Positions 1 through 8,585 of a stretch of 38,376 nucleotides of DNA are shown here, one piece after another. The stretch's first letter is position 1; every line of letters begins with the position of its first letter. Source of the DNA: Nitrospira sp. (GTDB taxonomy: Bacteria > Nitrospirota > Nitrospiria > Nitrospirales > Nitrospiraceae); assembly GCA_023248215.1 (NCBI GenBank), contig JAHFEW010000035.1, forward strand, positions 1-38,376, in the 5' to 3' direction. A model generated the notes under the pieces. The model was not told the origin of the DNA and did not search any database. It saw only the letters and a list, made by a program, of their open reading frames with translations. Made by a program: the position numbers and the translations under genes.

Positions 1-952
1 TAATGAGTTCGCCGAGGCCATACAGGGGAATGAGGCGTCCCCCATAGAATAACTCGCCGGTGAGGATTCCCATGGAGAATCCCCCCAGGAGCCAAGTCGT
101 GAAGGTCTTGTGGAACGAGAGGCTGAGTGTCATCGTCGCAGGTCCGGCACTGCCGGCCCAGGTGATGCGCCACAGTTTGGGCCAACGAAAAAACCCCGGG
201 GCAAAATCGTCGTCCAGAACTTCTACGTGCAGATCCTTTAACCGCTCCGGCACCTCGCCGAAGACCGAAAACCCCGTGAGCTGGGCAATCAGCGGCGCCA
301 GCCGTTCGCTCCGGTGGCTGTGGAGGTAGAGATCTTCCGACGATCCGGCCAGGAGGTAGAACCCTTGGAAGGCATTCCACCTCCCCCAGTAAGTTCTGGT
401 GAGCCGGTTGAAATTCGGCATCATGACGTATTCGTAGATCACACGCCCCGGGATCGTGCGGCCATGCCAGGTAAGCTCCGCGGGACCGGACCCCATCCAG
501 GTGATGCCGCCGGTATGCTCCTGTTCTGTGCGATGGGACAGACGTCCGATCTTGAGGAGTAAATCATTTTTAACGCTCGTGATCGTGAGCCCTGATTCCG
601 GGGTGCCGTCGAAGTGAAAAAACGGGGAGTTCGGTATGCGCGCAAGTTCCCTCTGGGAGTTGGGATAGGCGCCACTCCCGACGGTCTCAACCCATCCGGT
701 TCGTTCATCGTGAAGGACCACCAAGTGCTCGGCTTGATACGCGGCGCCATCGCGCCCGCGATTGGTATCCAGGGCAAAGGCCACTCGTCCCTGACTGTCC
801 GCACCCACGAAGGAGACGTAATCCGACAGGTAGATGAGAGACGAGGCAGTCAAGGGATCGGCCGGCGGGATGGCTTCTGCAGCCCGTGTGAGGATTGCGG
901 GGGCAGCACAGACAGCAATGAGAAGGCCACGGCGAAAAAAAACTGAGGATGG
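1..952 (-). CDS. Secreted lipocalin-like protein (AttH/CrtC-like?), cut by the window edge
   Basis: The reverse strand is open from 952 to base 1 with no stop, so the C-terminus lies outside the window. The translation starts with a signal-peptide-like stretch (FRRGLLIAVCAAPA, then AEAIPPADPL) followed by beta-rich sequence with a GRVAFALDTNRGRDG motif, AELTWHGRTIPGRVIYEYV and a late LYGLGELI. This resembles AttH/hydroxyneurosporene-synthase-type lipocalin-like proteins, but the assignment is weak; secreted hypothetical protein is the safe name. The start is a problem. An in-frame TGA (plus-strand TCA at 953-955) closes the frame, and there is no ATG, GTG or TTG before the signal peptide. An A8 run at 935-942 lies between. 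If that run were one base shorter, the frame would join a GTG at 966-968. Either a rare start codon is used or there is a homopolymer indel. Confidence 0.6.
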
Positions 953-1155
953 TCAGTTCATTCCACACTGCGGGTACCCGTGGATACGAAGCAACGATGT
1001 CGGCTACGTAGTGTGACGATGCGGCGGGAAGCCTAACGAGAACGACGTGGCTTGTCAATCAGGGAGCAAGAGATCTGGCATGGGAGGCGGTATGCTCGTA
1101 GCGGAATGCCCCTCTGAAAGGGCAGGTGATCAGGATAGGTCGCTCCAGGCCGCGG

Positions 1156-2052
1156 TTAGTCCAGCCGGTTTTTGAATGTCAGTTCGGCCACGGCAGACTT
1201 ATCCAACTCGCCCTTGCCGAGGTCAACCAGCCGCCGATATTGTTCGTAGGTGGCTCTGGCCAGGGGCAGATCCACGCCGATCTGTTGAGCCAACGCCAGG
1301 GCGATTCCGGAGTCTTTTGCCGCATGGGCGGCGGAGAAGTAACAGTCGTGGGCACGTTGCTGCATATCTTCGCCGTCGGTCTCCAGCACCCGGGAGTTGG
1401 CGCCGGTCTGGGAGAAGACTTCGCGCAGCATTGTGAGGTTCAAGCCCAGGGCCGATCCCAATCCGAGCCCTTCCGCCAGAGCAGCCGTGTTGGCATTCAT
1501 CACCATGTTGACCAGGGCCTTCACTTTGGCGGCTTCGCCGGCCGGTCCGATATAGCGTAGGTGGGCGCTGAGATCTTGGAGCAGCGGTCTCGCGCGTTCG
1601 AACACATCCGGTCGGCCGCCGCACATCACATACAGGGTTCCTTGGCGCGCCTGGGTAATGCTGCTGGCCATGCAGGCTTCGAGACTCTGGCCGCCCTCTT
1701 GCTCCACCAGGGTTTGGACCTCTGTCTGGATGTCCGGAGAGAGCGTGGCGCAATTGATGAAGAGGCGGTTTGCGGCCTGGCGCAACAAACTGTCCGGTCC
1801 CCCAGCTGAGTAGATCTGGCGCATGGCCCCATCGTCCGACACCACCGTGAAAACCGTATTGGCCAATCCTGCGAGGCGCGCTGGTGTAAGGGTTGCTTCA
1901 CACTCCAGTTCCATGGCCAGGCTCTCTGCACGCTGTGCGTCGGCATCGTATACGGCTACAATCGGATACTGGAGGTCATGTAGTCTCCTGGCCATATTGG
2001 CCCCCATGCGCCCCACTCCCACGACTCCGATACGATAGCCAGATTTTGTCAT
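1156..2052 (-). CDS. 3-hydroxyisobutyrate dehydrogenase-family NAD(P)-dependent reductase
   Basis: This is a 298-residue member of the 6-phosphogluconate/3-hydroxyisobutyrate dehydrogenase superfamily, normally cytoplasmic reductases or dehydrogenases of beta-hydroxyacids (including glyoxylate/succinic semialdehyde reductases). The N-terminal Rossmann nucleotide-binding motif GVVGVGRMGANMARRL is visible. The all-alpha C-terminal domain contains the GxxGxxxKxxxN-type helix (GPAGEAAKVKALVNMVM), whose lysine is catalytic in the family. Length fits the family (about 290-300). The start was set at 2052 because AGGAGG lies 6 bases before this ATG; an upstream ATG at 2073 has no comparable site. The substrate cannot be read from sequence. 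The gene stands alone, with no obvious operon partner. Confidence 0.88.
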   Translation of the reverse strand: MTKSGYRIGVVGVGRMGANMARRLHDLQYPIVAVYDADAQRAESLAMELECEATLTPARLAGLANTVFTVVSDDGAMRQIYSAGGPDSLLRQAANRLFINCATLSPDIQTEVQTLVEQEGGQSLEACMASSITQARQGTLYVMCGGRPDVFERARPLLQDLSAHLRYIGPAGEAAKVKALVNMVMNANTAALAEGLGLGSALGLNLTMLREVFSQTGANSRVLETDGEDMQQRAHDCYFSAAHAAKDSGIALALAQQIGVDLPLARATYEQYRRLVDLGKGELDKSAVAELTFKNRLD

Positions 2053-2217
2053 CCGCAACCTCCTGGGAAACATGCTACCCTGCGGCTGGAAACGGAGTGT
2101 AGCACAGTCCTTTCAGACGCAGGAATCGTGGCGACTGGTCCTGCCCCGAGGATGGGGTAGGAGGGTGTCGCTTCTGCGTCGGTCGGCCGCGAAGTCGAAA
2201 AAGGTAAGGGGGCTGTC

Positions 2218-2409
2218 ATGCAGCAGAGCATAATTGGGTATCACCTTGATGAAGAAGGTCATTGGGTGGCCGATCTTCGCTGTGGCCATGGTCAGCATGT
2301 GCGGCATCAGCCACCGCTGACCAGTCGTCCCTGGGTATTGACGGAGGAGGGGCGGCGGGCCTTTCTGGGCACGCCATTGAATTGTAAGAAATGTGATGAA
2401 GAGAGTTAG
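2218..2409 (+). CDS. DUF3565 family small protein
   Basis: This 63-residue protein matches the DUF3565 pattern: an opening IIGYHLDEEGHWVADL, then CGHGQHVRHQPP, RPWVLTEEGR and a terminal LNCKKCDEE. The conserved C-G-H-x-Q-H cluster together with the C-terminal CxxC could bind a metal, probably zinc; this is inference, and the family has no established function that I can name. A G-rich stretch (aagggggctgtc) precedes the ATG. It has no signal peptide and is probably cytoplasmic. It is a single-gene unit that converges on the lipoprotein gene, with a hairpin between them. Confidence 0.85.
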   Translation: MQQSIIGYHLDEEGHWVADLRCGHGQHVRHQPPLTSRPWVLTEEGRRAFLGTPLNCKKCDEES

Positions 2410-2415
2410 GCGCCA

Positions 2416-2455
2416 GGCTCCACCAGGGCTTTGTTCGGAGCGCGATGGTGGAGCC
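2416..2455. terminator. Inverted repeat between convergent genes
   Basis: GGCTCCACC at 2416-2424 pairs perfectly with GGTGGAGCC at 2447-2455 (9 bp, 22-base loop). It sits between the convergent ends of the DUF3565 gene and the lipoprotein gene and has no long T tract. It is a plausible bidirectional terminator or transcript-end stabiliser. Confidence 0.5.
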
Positions 2456-2514
2456 GAGGAGAAGGCCGGTACGCGGAGATTAAGAACGACGGTGATGCGC
2501 GACGGTGAATGCCC

Positions 2515-3345
2515 CTAGGTCCAGAGCCAGTCGAATATGGACGTCAACCATCCTGTCATACTCGAAAACCAGGAATCGTTCTGGGGGGCCGATGGAGCAC
2601 TGCTGTTTGGGGACGGTGTGGTGACGGGCGCTTGTGCGGTCTTTGCGGGGATGCTCGGAGGTGCGGGTGCCGCCGCAACGGCCGCTGTTGACGGGGGGGT
2701 GGCTGCCGGTGGATTCACGCTGGCGGCTGGCGAAGCGTCCAGCTGAGAGGGTGCCGGCGCGGGGGATGAGGACATCGACGAGTTGTCCATCTGGGGGGAC
2801 TGGGGAGTGATGACGGCAACCATGTGCTGCTCCTGAGGGATGCCCTCTACGGTGGTCACCCGAGCTTCTGGGCCAGTCGGCGTGTTTGCCATCTCTTGTT
2901 CATGCTGCGCGGTAAGCGCCTCCAACCGCTTCTCGTACCGCTTCGTCTCGGTGATTTCTTTTAGCATGGCCTGATGCCGGGCGCGTAATGCGGCAACGTT
3001 GTGCTGGAGGGCCGCCAGTTTGGCCTGGTTGGTTTTCCGGATCTGGTCGAATGAGGTTTGAATCTTCTTCAACTCGCTCTTCAGATTGCCCAGTGTGCGC
3101 TCGTCTCGCTGGTTGGCAGCGTGGGTCGCATCCCGTTGTTGTTCGAGGCTCTGGATCTCAGCCTGGGCCTGAGCGAGTTCGTTAGAACGCGCCTTTGCCT
3201 CGTGTCTGGCACTCTCGTAAGTCTGTTGTGAGACACAGCCTCCCAGCGTCAAGGCCGCGCTTCCGACCATCCAACACAGGGCGACCCGTCGGATGTTCTC
3301 TAGAGAAGCGGCGATGAGTGTTCGGCGTAGGGTGATCGATTGCAT
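2515..3345 (-). CDS. Coiled-coil lipoprotein with Pro/Ala-rich linker and Trp-rich tail
   Basis: This 276-residue predicted lipoprotein has a long N-region and hydrophobic segment ending in the lipobox LTLGGC (Cys near residue 36), so it is probably acylated and membrane-anchored facing the periplasm. Residues about 45-165 are a heptad-rich coiled coil (QAQAEIQSLEQQRD, LGNLKSELKKIQTSF). Residues about 190-250 are a low-complexity Pro/Ala/Ser linker. The last about 20 residues form an aromatic, tryptophan-rich amphipathic tail (SWFSSMTGWLTSIFDWLW). The GTGAGGAA site before the ATG supports the start. I do not recognise the family. The architecture (anchor, coiled-coil stalk, flexible linker, sticky tail) suggests a structural or tethering role in the envelope, which is inference. 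Confidence 0.8.
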   Translation of the reverse strand: MQSITLRRTLIAASLENIRRVALCWMVGSAALTLGGCVSQQTYESARHEAKARSNELAQAQAEIQSLEQQRDATHAANQRDERTLGNLKSELKKIQTSFDQIRKTNQAKLAALQHNVAALRARHQAMLKEITETKRYEKRLEALTAQHEQEMANTPTGPEARVTTVEGIPQEQHMVAVITPQSPQMDNSSMSSSPAPAPSQLDASPAASVNPPAATPPSTAAVAAAPAPPSIPAKTAQAPVTTPSPNSSAPSAPQNDSWFSSMTGWLTSIFDWLWT

Positions 3346-3523
3346 GGGACATTCCTCACAGGTACGTGCAATGCCAAGAACCGCAAAAGGCGATCCGCTC
3401 GTGCGGAGCCATGTTGTTCCAGATTAATTTTTCAGAAAAGTCGAAAAACGGCAAAAGATTTCGGGAAACCTGCAGAGAGCTCACGAGAGAGGGGCGAGGT
3501 GTCGACTGAGTCTAGGCTTCGAT

Positions 3524-4624
3524 TTATTGAATCGTCATGCAGTCTGCTGGACAGGGCGCCTGCATATCGAGCCCGGCTTCATGCCAGGGGTGGAGCAAGG
3601 GGCCGCTATAGCGATAGCCGCCTAGAACCGGGTCGGTGGAAAGAAGTAACGGCGTATCCAAGTCCAGCACGTCGAATCCGCCCCGTCCCAGCACCAGGCT
3701 GAAGGAGCATCCCATTGCGATTCGGGTTTCCACCATGCCCCCAACCATCAGGCGCAGCCCGGCGGAGCGGGTGAACGTGGCGATCCGGAGAGCTTCAACC
3801 ACACCGGTTTTCATGATCTTGATGTTGATGTAGTCGGCAGCCTGCAGCTGGGCCACCCGGCGCGCATCGTCCAGTGACCGGACCGACTCATCAGCCGCCA
3901 CGGGAACACCTGTCAGTTGGCGAATAGCCCGAAGGCCTTCAAGATCGTCGCGGATGACCGGTTGTTCGAGGAGCACCAGATGCCCTCCAAACCTTTTCAC
4001 GCCGCTGACAAACCGGATACAGTCTTCACGTGAAAAGCCTTGGTTGCCGTCTCCGATAAAACCGATGTTCGGGAGCGCGTCGTGTACGGCTTCCAGCCGC
4101 CGAATATCTTCTTCGACATCCTTCCCCACTTTCATCTTGAAAAGGCGAAACCCCTTAGTATACCAGCCGCGAGCGAGCTCCAGCGTCCTCTCCAGATCGC
4201 AGATGGGAATGGTGATGTCGGTTTCGCGATCTCGGACATCGGCCGATCCCCATAGTTGCCAGAGTGGAATGCGTAGCGACCGAGAATGGGCGTCGAGCAT
4301 GGCCGTTTCCAAGCCGCAACGAGCGGCAGGATAGAAGGGGGCCTGTTCCTGAAGCTTGTCTGCAATGGATTGATAGTCGGCCACGGATTGTCCGATCAGG
4401 GTAGGGGCGAGCCCAGTGGCTGTATCGAGGCAGGATGCTCGATCTTCACCTCCGACTTCGGGAAAGGGCGCGGCTTCCCCAATGCCTTGAGTCCCATCGC
4501 GCAACGTGACTCGCATGAACAGGTTCTGCGCCGTCACCCGTTCGCCGGTGGCGACGACGAACGGATCGGTGATCGGGACATCGATCGGCCAGATCTCAAT
4601 GCGCTGTATGGTGTTGGAACTCAC
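3524..4624 (-). CDS. Dipeptide epimerase-like enolase superfamily enzyme
   Basis: This 366-residue member of the muconate lactonizing enzyme/dipeptide epimerase branch of the enolase superfamily would be cytoplasmic and Mg-dependent. All expected residues are present: the KxK acid/base motif (FKMKVG, K163 and K165), metal ligands D192 (GDGNQG), E220 (LEQP) and D245 (ADES), and the second catalytic lysine K269 (NIKIMKTG). The layout is that of L-Ala-D/L-Glu epimerases, which act on muropeptide-derived dipeptides; the exact substrate is inferred. The open frame extends upstream into the previous gene, so I chose GTG at 4624 (VSSNTIQRIEIW), 26 bases after the stop of the sulfite-oxidase-like gene, implying one transcript. 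No clear ribosome binding site is visible, so translation may be coupled. Confidence 0.85.
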   Translation of the reverse strand: MSSNTIQRIEIWPIDVPITDPFVVATGERVTAQNLFMRVTLRDGTQGIGEAAPFPEVGGEDRASCLDTATGLAPTLIGQSVADYQSIADKLQEQAPFYPAARCGLETAMLDAHSRSLRIPLWQLWGSADVRDRETDITIPICDLERTLELARGWYTKGFRLFKMKVGKDVEEDIRRLEAVHDALPNIGFIGDGNQGFSREDCIRFVSGVKRFGGHLVLLEQPVIRDDLEGLRAIRQLTGVPVAADESVRSLDDARRVAQLQAADYINIKIMKTGVVEALRIATFTRSAGLRLMVGGMVETRIAMGCSFSLVLGRGGFDVLDLDTPLLLSTDPVLGGYRYSGPLLHPWHEAGLDMQAPCPADCMTIQ

Positions 4625-4650
4625 AGAGGTCGTTGTGGTCGGAATTGTGC

Positions 4651-5295
4651 TCAGCCGTAGCGATCGTTTTGCCAGGGGAGGGCGCTGTTGGAGTAGCCAC
4701 GCACCTCCCAGAAGCCTTTCTCGTCGCGATCTGAGAAGGTAATCTCCTTGATCCACTTGGCGCCTTTCCACGCGTAGCGCTTGGGGATAATCATGCGTAC
4801 CGGGCCGCCGTGCTCTTTGGTGAGCGGACGACCGTTCCATTTGTAGGTGAGAAGCACATCCCTGTCGTTACAGGCATCGAGAGACATGTTGGTCGTGTAA
4901 TCGTCATAGGATTTAAACAGCACAAACTTGGCGAGGGGACGCGGTTGGACGACAGCCATCAGTTGCTTGAAACTCACCCCTTCCCATTCGTTGTCGTAGC
5001 GGCTCCATGATGTCACGCAATGGAAATCGGAGACATCCTTGAACTGAGGTTGCCCAAGGAAGTCCGTCCAAGTCCAGGTTACGGGAGTCGTCACAGCGCC
5101 ACCAATGGTCAGTGTCCATTCCGAGAGCGGAATATCCGGTTTCTGGCCGAGGTCCAGTACCGGCCAGGTTTCCACGAGGTGTTGTCCGGGAGGAAGCCGG
5201 TCGTCTCCCTCGTAGAATACCTCGCGTTCTTCCCCACCGCGTCGAGCCTTCGCCCAGTTTTCCTTGGTCTTTATTAAACGATCATTTTGATCCAT
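4651..5295 (-). CDS. Sulfite oxidase-family molybdopterin oxidoreductase, cytoplasmic type
   Basis: This is a 214-residue protein with the oxidoreductase molybdopterin-binding fold shared with sulfite oxidase and MsrP/YedY. The invariant Mo-coordinating cysteine is seen in DFHCVTSWSR (Cys93), followed by LFKSYDDYTTNMSL, the substrate-side HGGPVRMIIPKRYAWKGAKW and EVRGYSN, all typical of COG2041. There is no Tat or Sec signal, so unlike MsrP it should stay in the cytoplasm; its physiological substrate is unknown. The start at 5295 (MDQNDRLIK) has GGGAGG upstream, whereas an earlier in-frame ATG does not. The dipeptide-epimerase-like gene follows 26 bases downstream. Confidence 0.87.
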   Translation of the reverse strand: MDQNDRLIKTKENWAKARRGGEEREVFYEGDDRLPPGQHLVETWPVLDLGQKPDIPLSEWTLTIGGAVTTPVTWTWTDFLGQPQFKDVSDFHCVTSWSRYDNEWEGVSFKQLMAVVQPRPLAKFVLFKSYDDYTTNMSLDACNDRDVLLTYKWNGRPLTKEHGGPVRMIIPKRYAWKGAKWIKEITFSDRDEKGFWEVRGYSNSALPWQNDRYG

Positions 5296-5551
5296 GCCCG
5301 GCCTCCCTGAAGACAGAGTAGGACAAGATGCCAGGATCTTACAAGGCCGATGCAATAGATGGGTGCGTCTTGCGACCTGGGGAAGGTCCCCTCAATAATA
5401 TGCTGAGGCCTATCTCTTGTGGGCTTGGAGCGGATTGAACAAAATCTTGGAGGGGTTGGGGGCGAGAATCGCTGATTTTAGAAATGGGATGAAGGCGGGG
5501 AAGCTACACCCTGGCACCCGCAGGCCCGTGGTTCTGTCGGCGCGGGTTAGA

Positions 5552-5701
5552 TCAGACGTGAAGTCTGGTCTCTCGTTCGCACCAGCGCTGCGGGCGCATC
5601 AACGTACCCAACGCCGCGATGGCGCAGATCGTCGCCAACAGAAGAAAGCTTGCAATGAGGAAAAATCCACCCTTCATATCGTGCATCGAGAGAGGCCCCA
5701 T
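5552..5701 (-). CDS. Small single-pass membrane protein
   Basis: This 49-residue gene reads from ATG at 5701 (MGPLSMHDMKGG) into one hydrophobic segment (FFLIASFLLLATICAIAALGTLM) and a short basic tail (RPQRWCERETRLHV). It is a good candidate for a one-helix membrane protein with the N-terminus outside or inside undetermined. GGGGGGTGA ends a few bases before this ATG; another ATG at 5716 is in frame but lacks a site. It lies 32 bases downstream of the small zinc-ribbon gene and may be co-transcribed with it. No family was recognised. Confidence 0.5.
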   Translation of the reverse strand: MGPLSMHDMKGGFFLIASFLLLATICAIAALGTLMRPQRWCERETRLHV

Positions 5702-5733
5702 GACTTCACCCCCCATGGTCTAATTGTACCACT

Positions 5734-5928
5734 TCAATCAGTGTGCCAACCGCATCCGCAACGCCATGATTCTTCGGGTGATTTCTTCCTCAGGCGGAAA
5801 GAGCATTGGGGACAGGGTCGCATCCATACATGGGAGGTGGTGTCGCACATCGCCTGTGAGGCTTGGACCTGGTGTGGAACCATTTCTATTAGCATAGCAA
5901 CGTCCAGAAGTTCGATAAATGCGTCCAT
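5734..5928 (-). CDS. Small zinc-ribbon-like protein
   Basis: This is a 64-residue product starting MDAFIELLDVAML. The C-terminal half carries two cysteine pairs, CPQC and CGCGW, separated by 17 residues, a zinc-ribbon-like arrangement. The start at 5928 is favoured by GGGGAGG about 9 bases upstream rather than the earlier ATG at 5955. The N-terminal half is probably helical. No known family can be named. The small membrane-protein gene follows directly on the same strand. Confidence 0.5.
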   Translation of the reverse strand: MDAFIELLDVAMLIEMVPHQVQASQAMCDTTSHVWMRPCPQCSFRLRKKSPEESWRCGCGWHTD

Positions 5929-6197
5929 TGACAGATTACCTCCCCTCATGCCCAAGCTTCAATAGATCTTTCGGAGGGACGGGCAGCGTTCTTGAGCCGC
6001 GCGGCCGGGAATGGTCGGAAACAGAGGCGCCGGGTGAGTCCTGCTGACGGCTAGAGTGGGTAGGAATATGGCGGATCTTTTCATTCCTCCATGATGCAAA
6101 CAGTCACCTCTTTCTGTAAGCTCTGTGTCCCTCTTTCGACCAATGGGTACGGTCGCTTCGGGTGAGTGAGAGATTGACACATAAGTGAGGAGACAAC

Positions 6198-6935
6198 ATG
6201 ATACCGATCCAGGATGCAATGACCACTTCCATAGAATCGGCCACATCTCAGAAAAATGGCGGCTTCGGCAAACTGTTGTTGGGGCTGTCAGTCGGTCTCG
6301 GAGTCGCCGCTTTTTTCTATTTCGACCTCGGCCGCTACTTATCACTCGATGGGCTGAAGTCCAATCGGGATCATCTGCTCGCATTCACGGAAGCCAACTA
6401 TTCAGCTGCGGTGGCTATTTTTGTAGTCGCCTACTGCACGGTCGTCGGGCTGTCATTGCCTGGCGGGGCGATCATGACGCTGGCCGGAGGATTTCTATTC
6501 GGCAGTGTGCTGGGGACTCTGTATGTGAATGTTGGCGCGACCGTAGGGGCTACATTGGCGTTTCTGGTGGCTCGGTATCTTCTCAGGGATTGGGTCGAGC
6601 AGAAATTTGGGAATCGGCTGGGTCCCATTCAGGAAGGTTTTGCCAAGAACGCGTTCAGCTACCTCATGACCTTGCGCCTGATTCCGCTGTTCCCGTTCTT
6701 TCTGGTCAATATGGTGTCGGGCCTGACCCGAGTCAGAGTCGGAACCTACATGGCGGCAACATCTTTGGGGATCATTCCCGGTAGTTTCGTCTTCGCCTTT
6801 GCGGGCCGCCAACTCGGTACGATCAACTCGCTCAAGGAAATCGCTTCGCCCAATGTGTTGATGGCGTTTACGCTTTTGGGGCTCTTGGCGCTGGTGCCCA
6901 TCCTCTATAAGAAATTCGCCGGCAGGTCGGTCTGA
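6198..6935 (+). CDS. TVP38/TMEM64 family membrane protein (VTT domain)
   Basis: This 245-residue polytopic inner-membrane protein belongs to the VTT/SNARE-associated family related to DedA. After a polar N-terminus, the hydrophobic segments include about 25-43, 68-85 and 90-128, then a re-entrant-like region and two C-terminal helices ending near residue 240. The conserved VTT features are seen: GLSLPGGAIMTLAGGFLFG, GATLAFLVARYLLRDWV, RLIPLFPFFLVNMVSGLTRV and the GIIPGSFVFAFAGRQLG motif. VTT proteins are implicated in lipid scrambling and membrane homeostasis; the cargo here is unknown. GAGGAG lies close upstream of the ATG. A MerA-like flavoprotein and a DUF3047 protein follow closely on the same strand, suggesting an operon. 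Confidence 0.92.
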   Translation: MIPIQDAMTTSIESATSQKNGGFGKLLLGLSVGLGVAAFFYFDLGRYLSLDGLKSNRDHLLAFTEANYSAAVAIFVVAYCTVVGLSLPGGAIMTLAGGFLFGSVLGTLYVNVGATVGATLAFLVARYLLRDWVEQKFGNRLGPIQEGFAKNAFSYLMTLRLIPLFPFFLVNMVSGLTRVRVGTYMAATSLGIIPGSFVFAFAGRQLGTINSLKEIASPNVLMAFTLLGLLALVPILYKKFAGRSV

Positions 6936-6990
6936 ACAGCGCGCTGATCCCTAACGAAGATCGAAATTGACATATGAAAAGGCGGCCACA

Positions 6991-8577
6991 ATGCCTACTC
7001 AACACAGGAATCACCCGTCCCCGATGAATGCCGAGGGAGAGAGCTTGGTTTTGCCGAATGACGAGCACAACCAGAAGTTGGTTGAAAACGTGCATCCGTC
7101 CAATTGGGTGAATCCCGAGCCTAGCGGTCGCTACAACATCGTGGTGATCGGGGCAGGCACCGCAGGGTTGGTCACGGCGGTGATTGCGGCCGGCGTGGGT
7201 GCGAAGGTGGCCCTTATTGAACGTCATCTGATGGGAGGAGACTGCCTGAATGTGGGTTGCGTTCCGTCCAAGGGGCTCATTCGTGCGGCCAACGCGTGGG
7301 CAGAGATTCGGCATGCCGAGGAGTTCGGTCTGCACATCCCGCCGGGGGTGAAATATGACTTCGGTGCGGCGATGGCTCGCATGAGACAGCTGCGAGCCAG
7401 GATCAGCCATAACGATTCAGTCCATCGGTACAAATCCCTGGGTGTCGATGTCTATATCGGCCAAGCACAATTCGCCGGACTGGATACCGTACTGGTGGAG
7501 GGACCCGCTGGGGATCGGACGCTGACTTTCGTGAAGGCTGCGATCTGTACAGGCGCCAGGGCCGCTGCTCCCGCCACCCCAGGGCTAGAAGAAGCCGGTT
7601 ATCTCACGAACGAAACAGTGTTTTCTTTGACGGAACGGCCGGCTCGTATCGCTGTCATCGGTGCGGGACCGATCGGCTGCGAGTTGGCGCAGGCGTTCGC
7701 CCGCTTCGGCAGCCAGGTGTATTTGATTGAGGCGATGCACGGCATCATGCCCAACGAAGATCGGGATGCGGCCGAGATTGTCCAGCAGTCCATGGGCCGC
7801 GATGGTGTCACCTTGCTCTGCTGCGGGAAGGATTTGACGGTCACGAAAACGGCCGGTGGCAAGCGGCTCTCTGTTGATTCGCATGGGCAGCAATACGACG
7901 TGACCGTCGACGAAATTCTGGTGGGCGTCGGACGGACACCGAACGTCCAAGGGCTTAGCCTGGAGGCCGTCGGGGTTGAATATGACAAATCCGGCGTCAA
8001 AGTAAATCACCGGCTCCAAACGACCAACCCGCGCATCTATGCCGCAGGCGACATTTGTTCGCGATACAAATTCACACACGCTGCGGATGCGATGGCGCAG
8101 ATTGTCATTCAAAATGTGCTCTTTCCGCATCCCTTCGGACTGGGGTATGCCAGCATGGAATCCTTGATCATGCCCTGGTGTACATTCACCGAACCGGAAA
8201 TCGCCCATGTCGGTCTTTACGAGGCGGATGCGAGGAAGAAGGGGCTTGAGGTGGAGACCTACACCTACATGTTGAATGAAGTGGACCGGGCCATCCTTGA
8301 CGGTGAGGAGGAGGGATTTGCCCGCGTCCACATTCAGAAAGGGACGGACAAGATCCTCGGGGCCACCATTGTAGCCTCACACGCCGGTGACATGATCAAT
8401 GAGTTCTCCGTCTTGATGAAATCCGGCGCCGGGGTCAAAACAATCGCGGCTACCATCCATCCCTATCCCACCCAAGCCGAAGTCAACAAGAAGGTCGTCA
8501 ATCTCTGGCGCAAGGCGCACTTCACTGCACGGACCAAAACGATGCTGACCAGGCTCTTTGCCTGGTTGAGACGGTAA
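6991..8577 (+). CDS. Mercuric reductase-like FAD-dependent pyridine nucleotide-disulfide oxidoreductase
   Basis: This is a 528-residue class I flavoprotein disulfide reductase. It shows an FAD-binding GAGTAG (about 54-59), the redox-active pair in GGDCLNVGCVPSK (Cys85 and Cys90), the NAD(P)H-binding GAGPIGCELAQ, the second FAD contact IYAAGDIC and the C-terminal dimer-interface motif ATIHPYPTQAEV with the catalytic histidine. It differs from true MerA in lacking both the N-terminal heavy-metal-associated domain and the C-terminal vicinal cysteines, so mercury reduction is doubtful. Its disulfide or metal substrate is unknown. About 45 extra N-terminal residues precede the FAD domain. The ATG at 6991 has AGGCGG upstream; a TTG at 6967 is an alternative start. 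It lies between the VTT and DUF3047 genes. Confidence 0.88.
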   Translation: MPTQHRNHPSPMNAEGESLVLPNDEHNQKLVENVHPSNWVNPEPSGRYNIVVIGAGTAGLVTAVIAAGVGAKVALIERHLMGGDCLNVGCVPSKGLIRAANAWAEIRHAEEFGLHIPPGVKYDFGAAMARMRQLRARISHNDSVHRYKSLGVDVYIGQAQFAGLDTVLVEGPAGDRTLTFVKAAICTGARAAAPATPGLEEAGYLTNETVFSLTERPARIAVIGAGPIGCELAQAFARFGSQVYLIEAMHGIMPNEDRDAAEIVQQSMGRDGVTLLCCGKDLTVTKTAGGKRLSVDSHGQQYDVTVDEILVGVGRTPNVQGLSLEAVGVEYDKSGVKVNHRLQTTNPRIYAAGDICSRYKFTHAADAMAQIVIQNVLFPHPFGLGYASMESLIMPWCTFTEPEIAHVGLYEADARKKGLEVETYTYMLNEVDRAILDGEEEGFARVHIQKGTDKILGATIVASHAGDMINEFSVLMKSGAGVKTIAATIHPYPTQAEVNKKVVNLWRKAHFTARTKTMLTRLFAWLRR

Positions 8578-8585
8578 GGGGCTAT

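Noticed and set aside
439-1058. Overlapping minus-strand frames of 117-121 codons at the left end
   Set aside because: They are in other frames than the lipocalin-like gene, whose frame has a coherent signal peptide and domain sequence; these show no recognisable pattern.
5417-5965. 182-codon plus-strand frame
   Set aside because: Its composition changes along its length and it lies opposite two better-supported small genes with ribosome binding sites.
6991-8577. True mercuric reductase (MerA) with a mer operon
   Set aside because: No N-terminal metal-binding domain, no C-terminal cysteine pair, and no MerR, MerT or MerP nearby.
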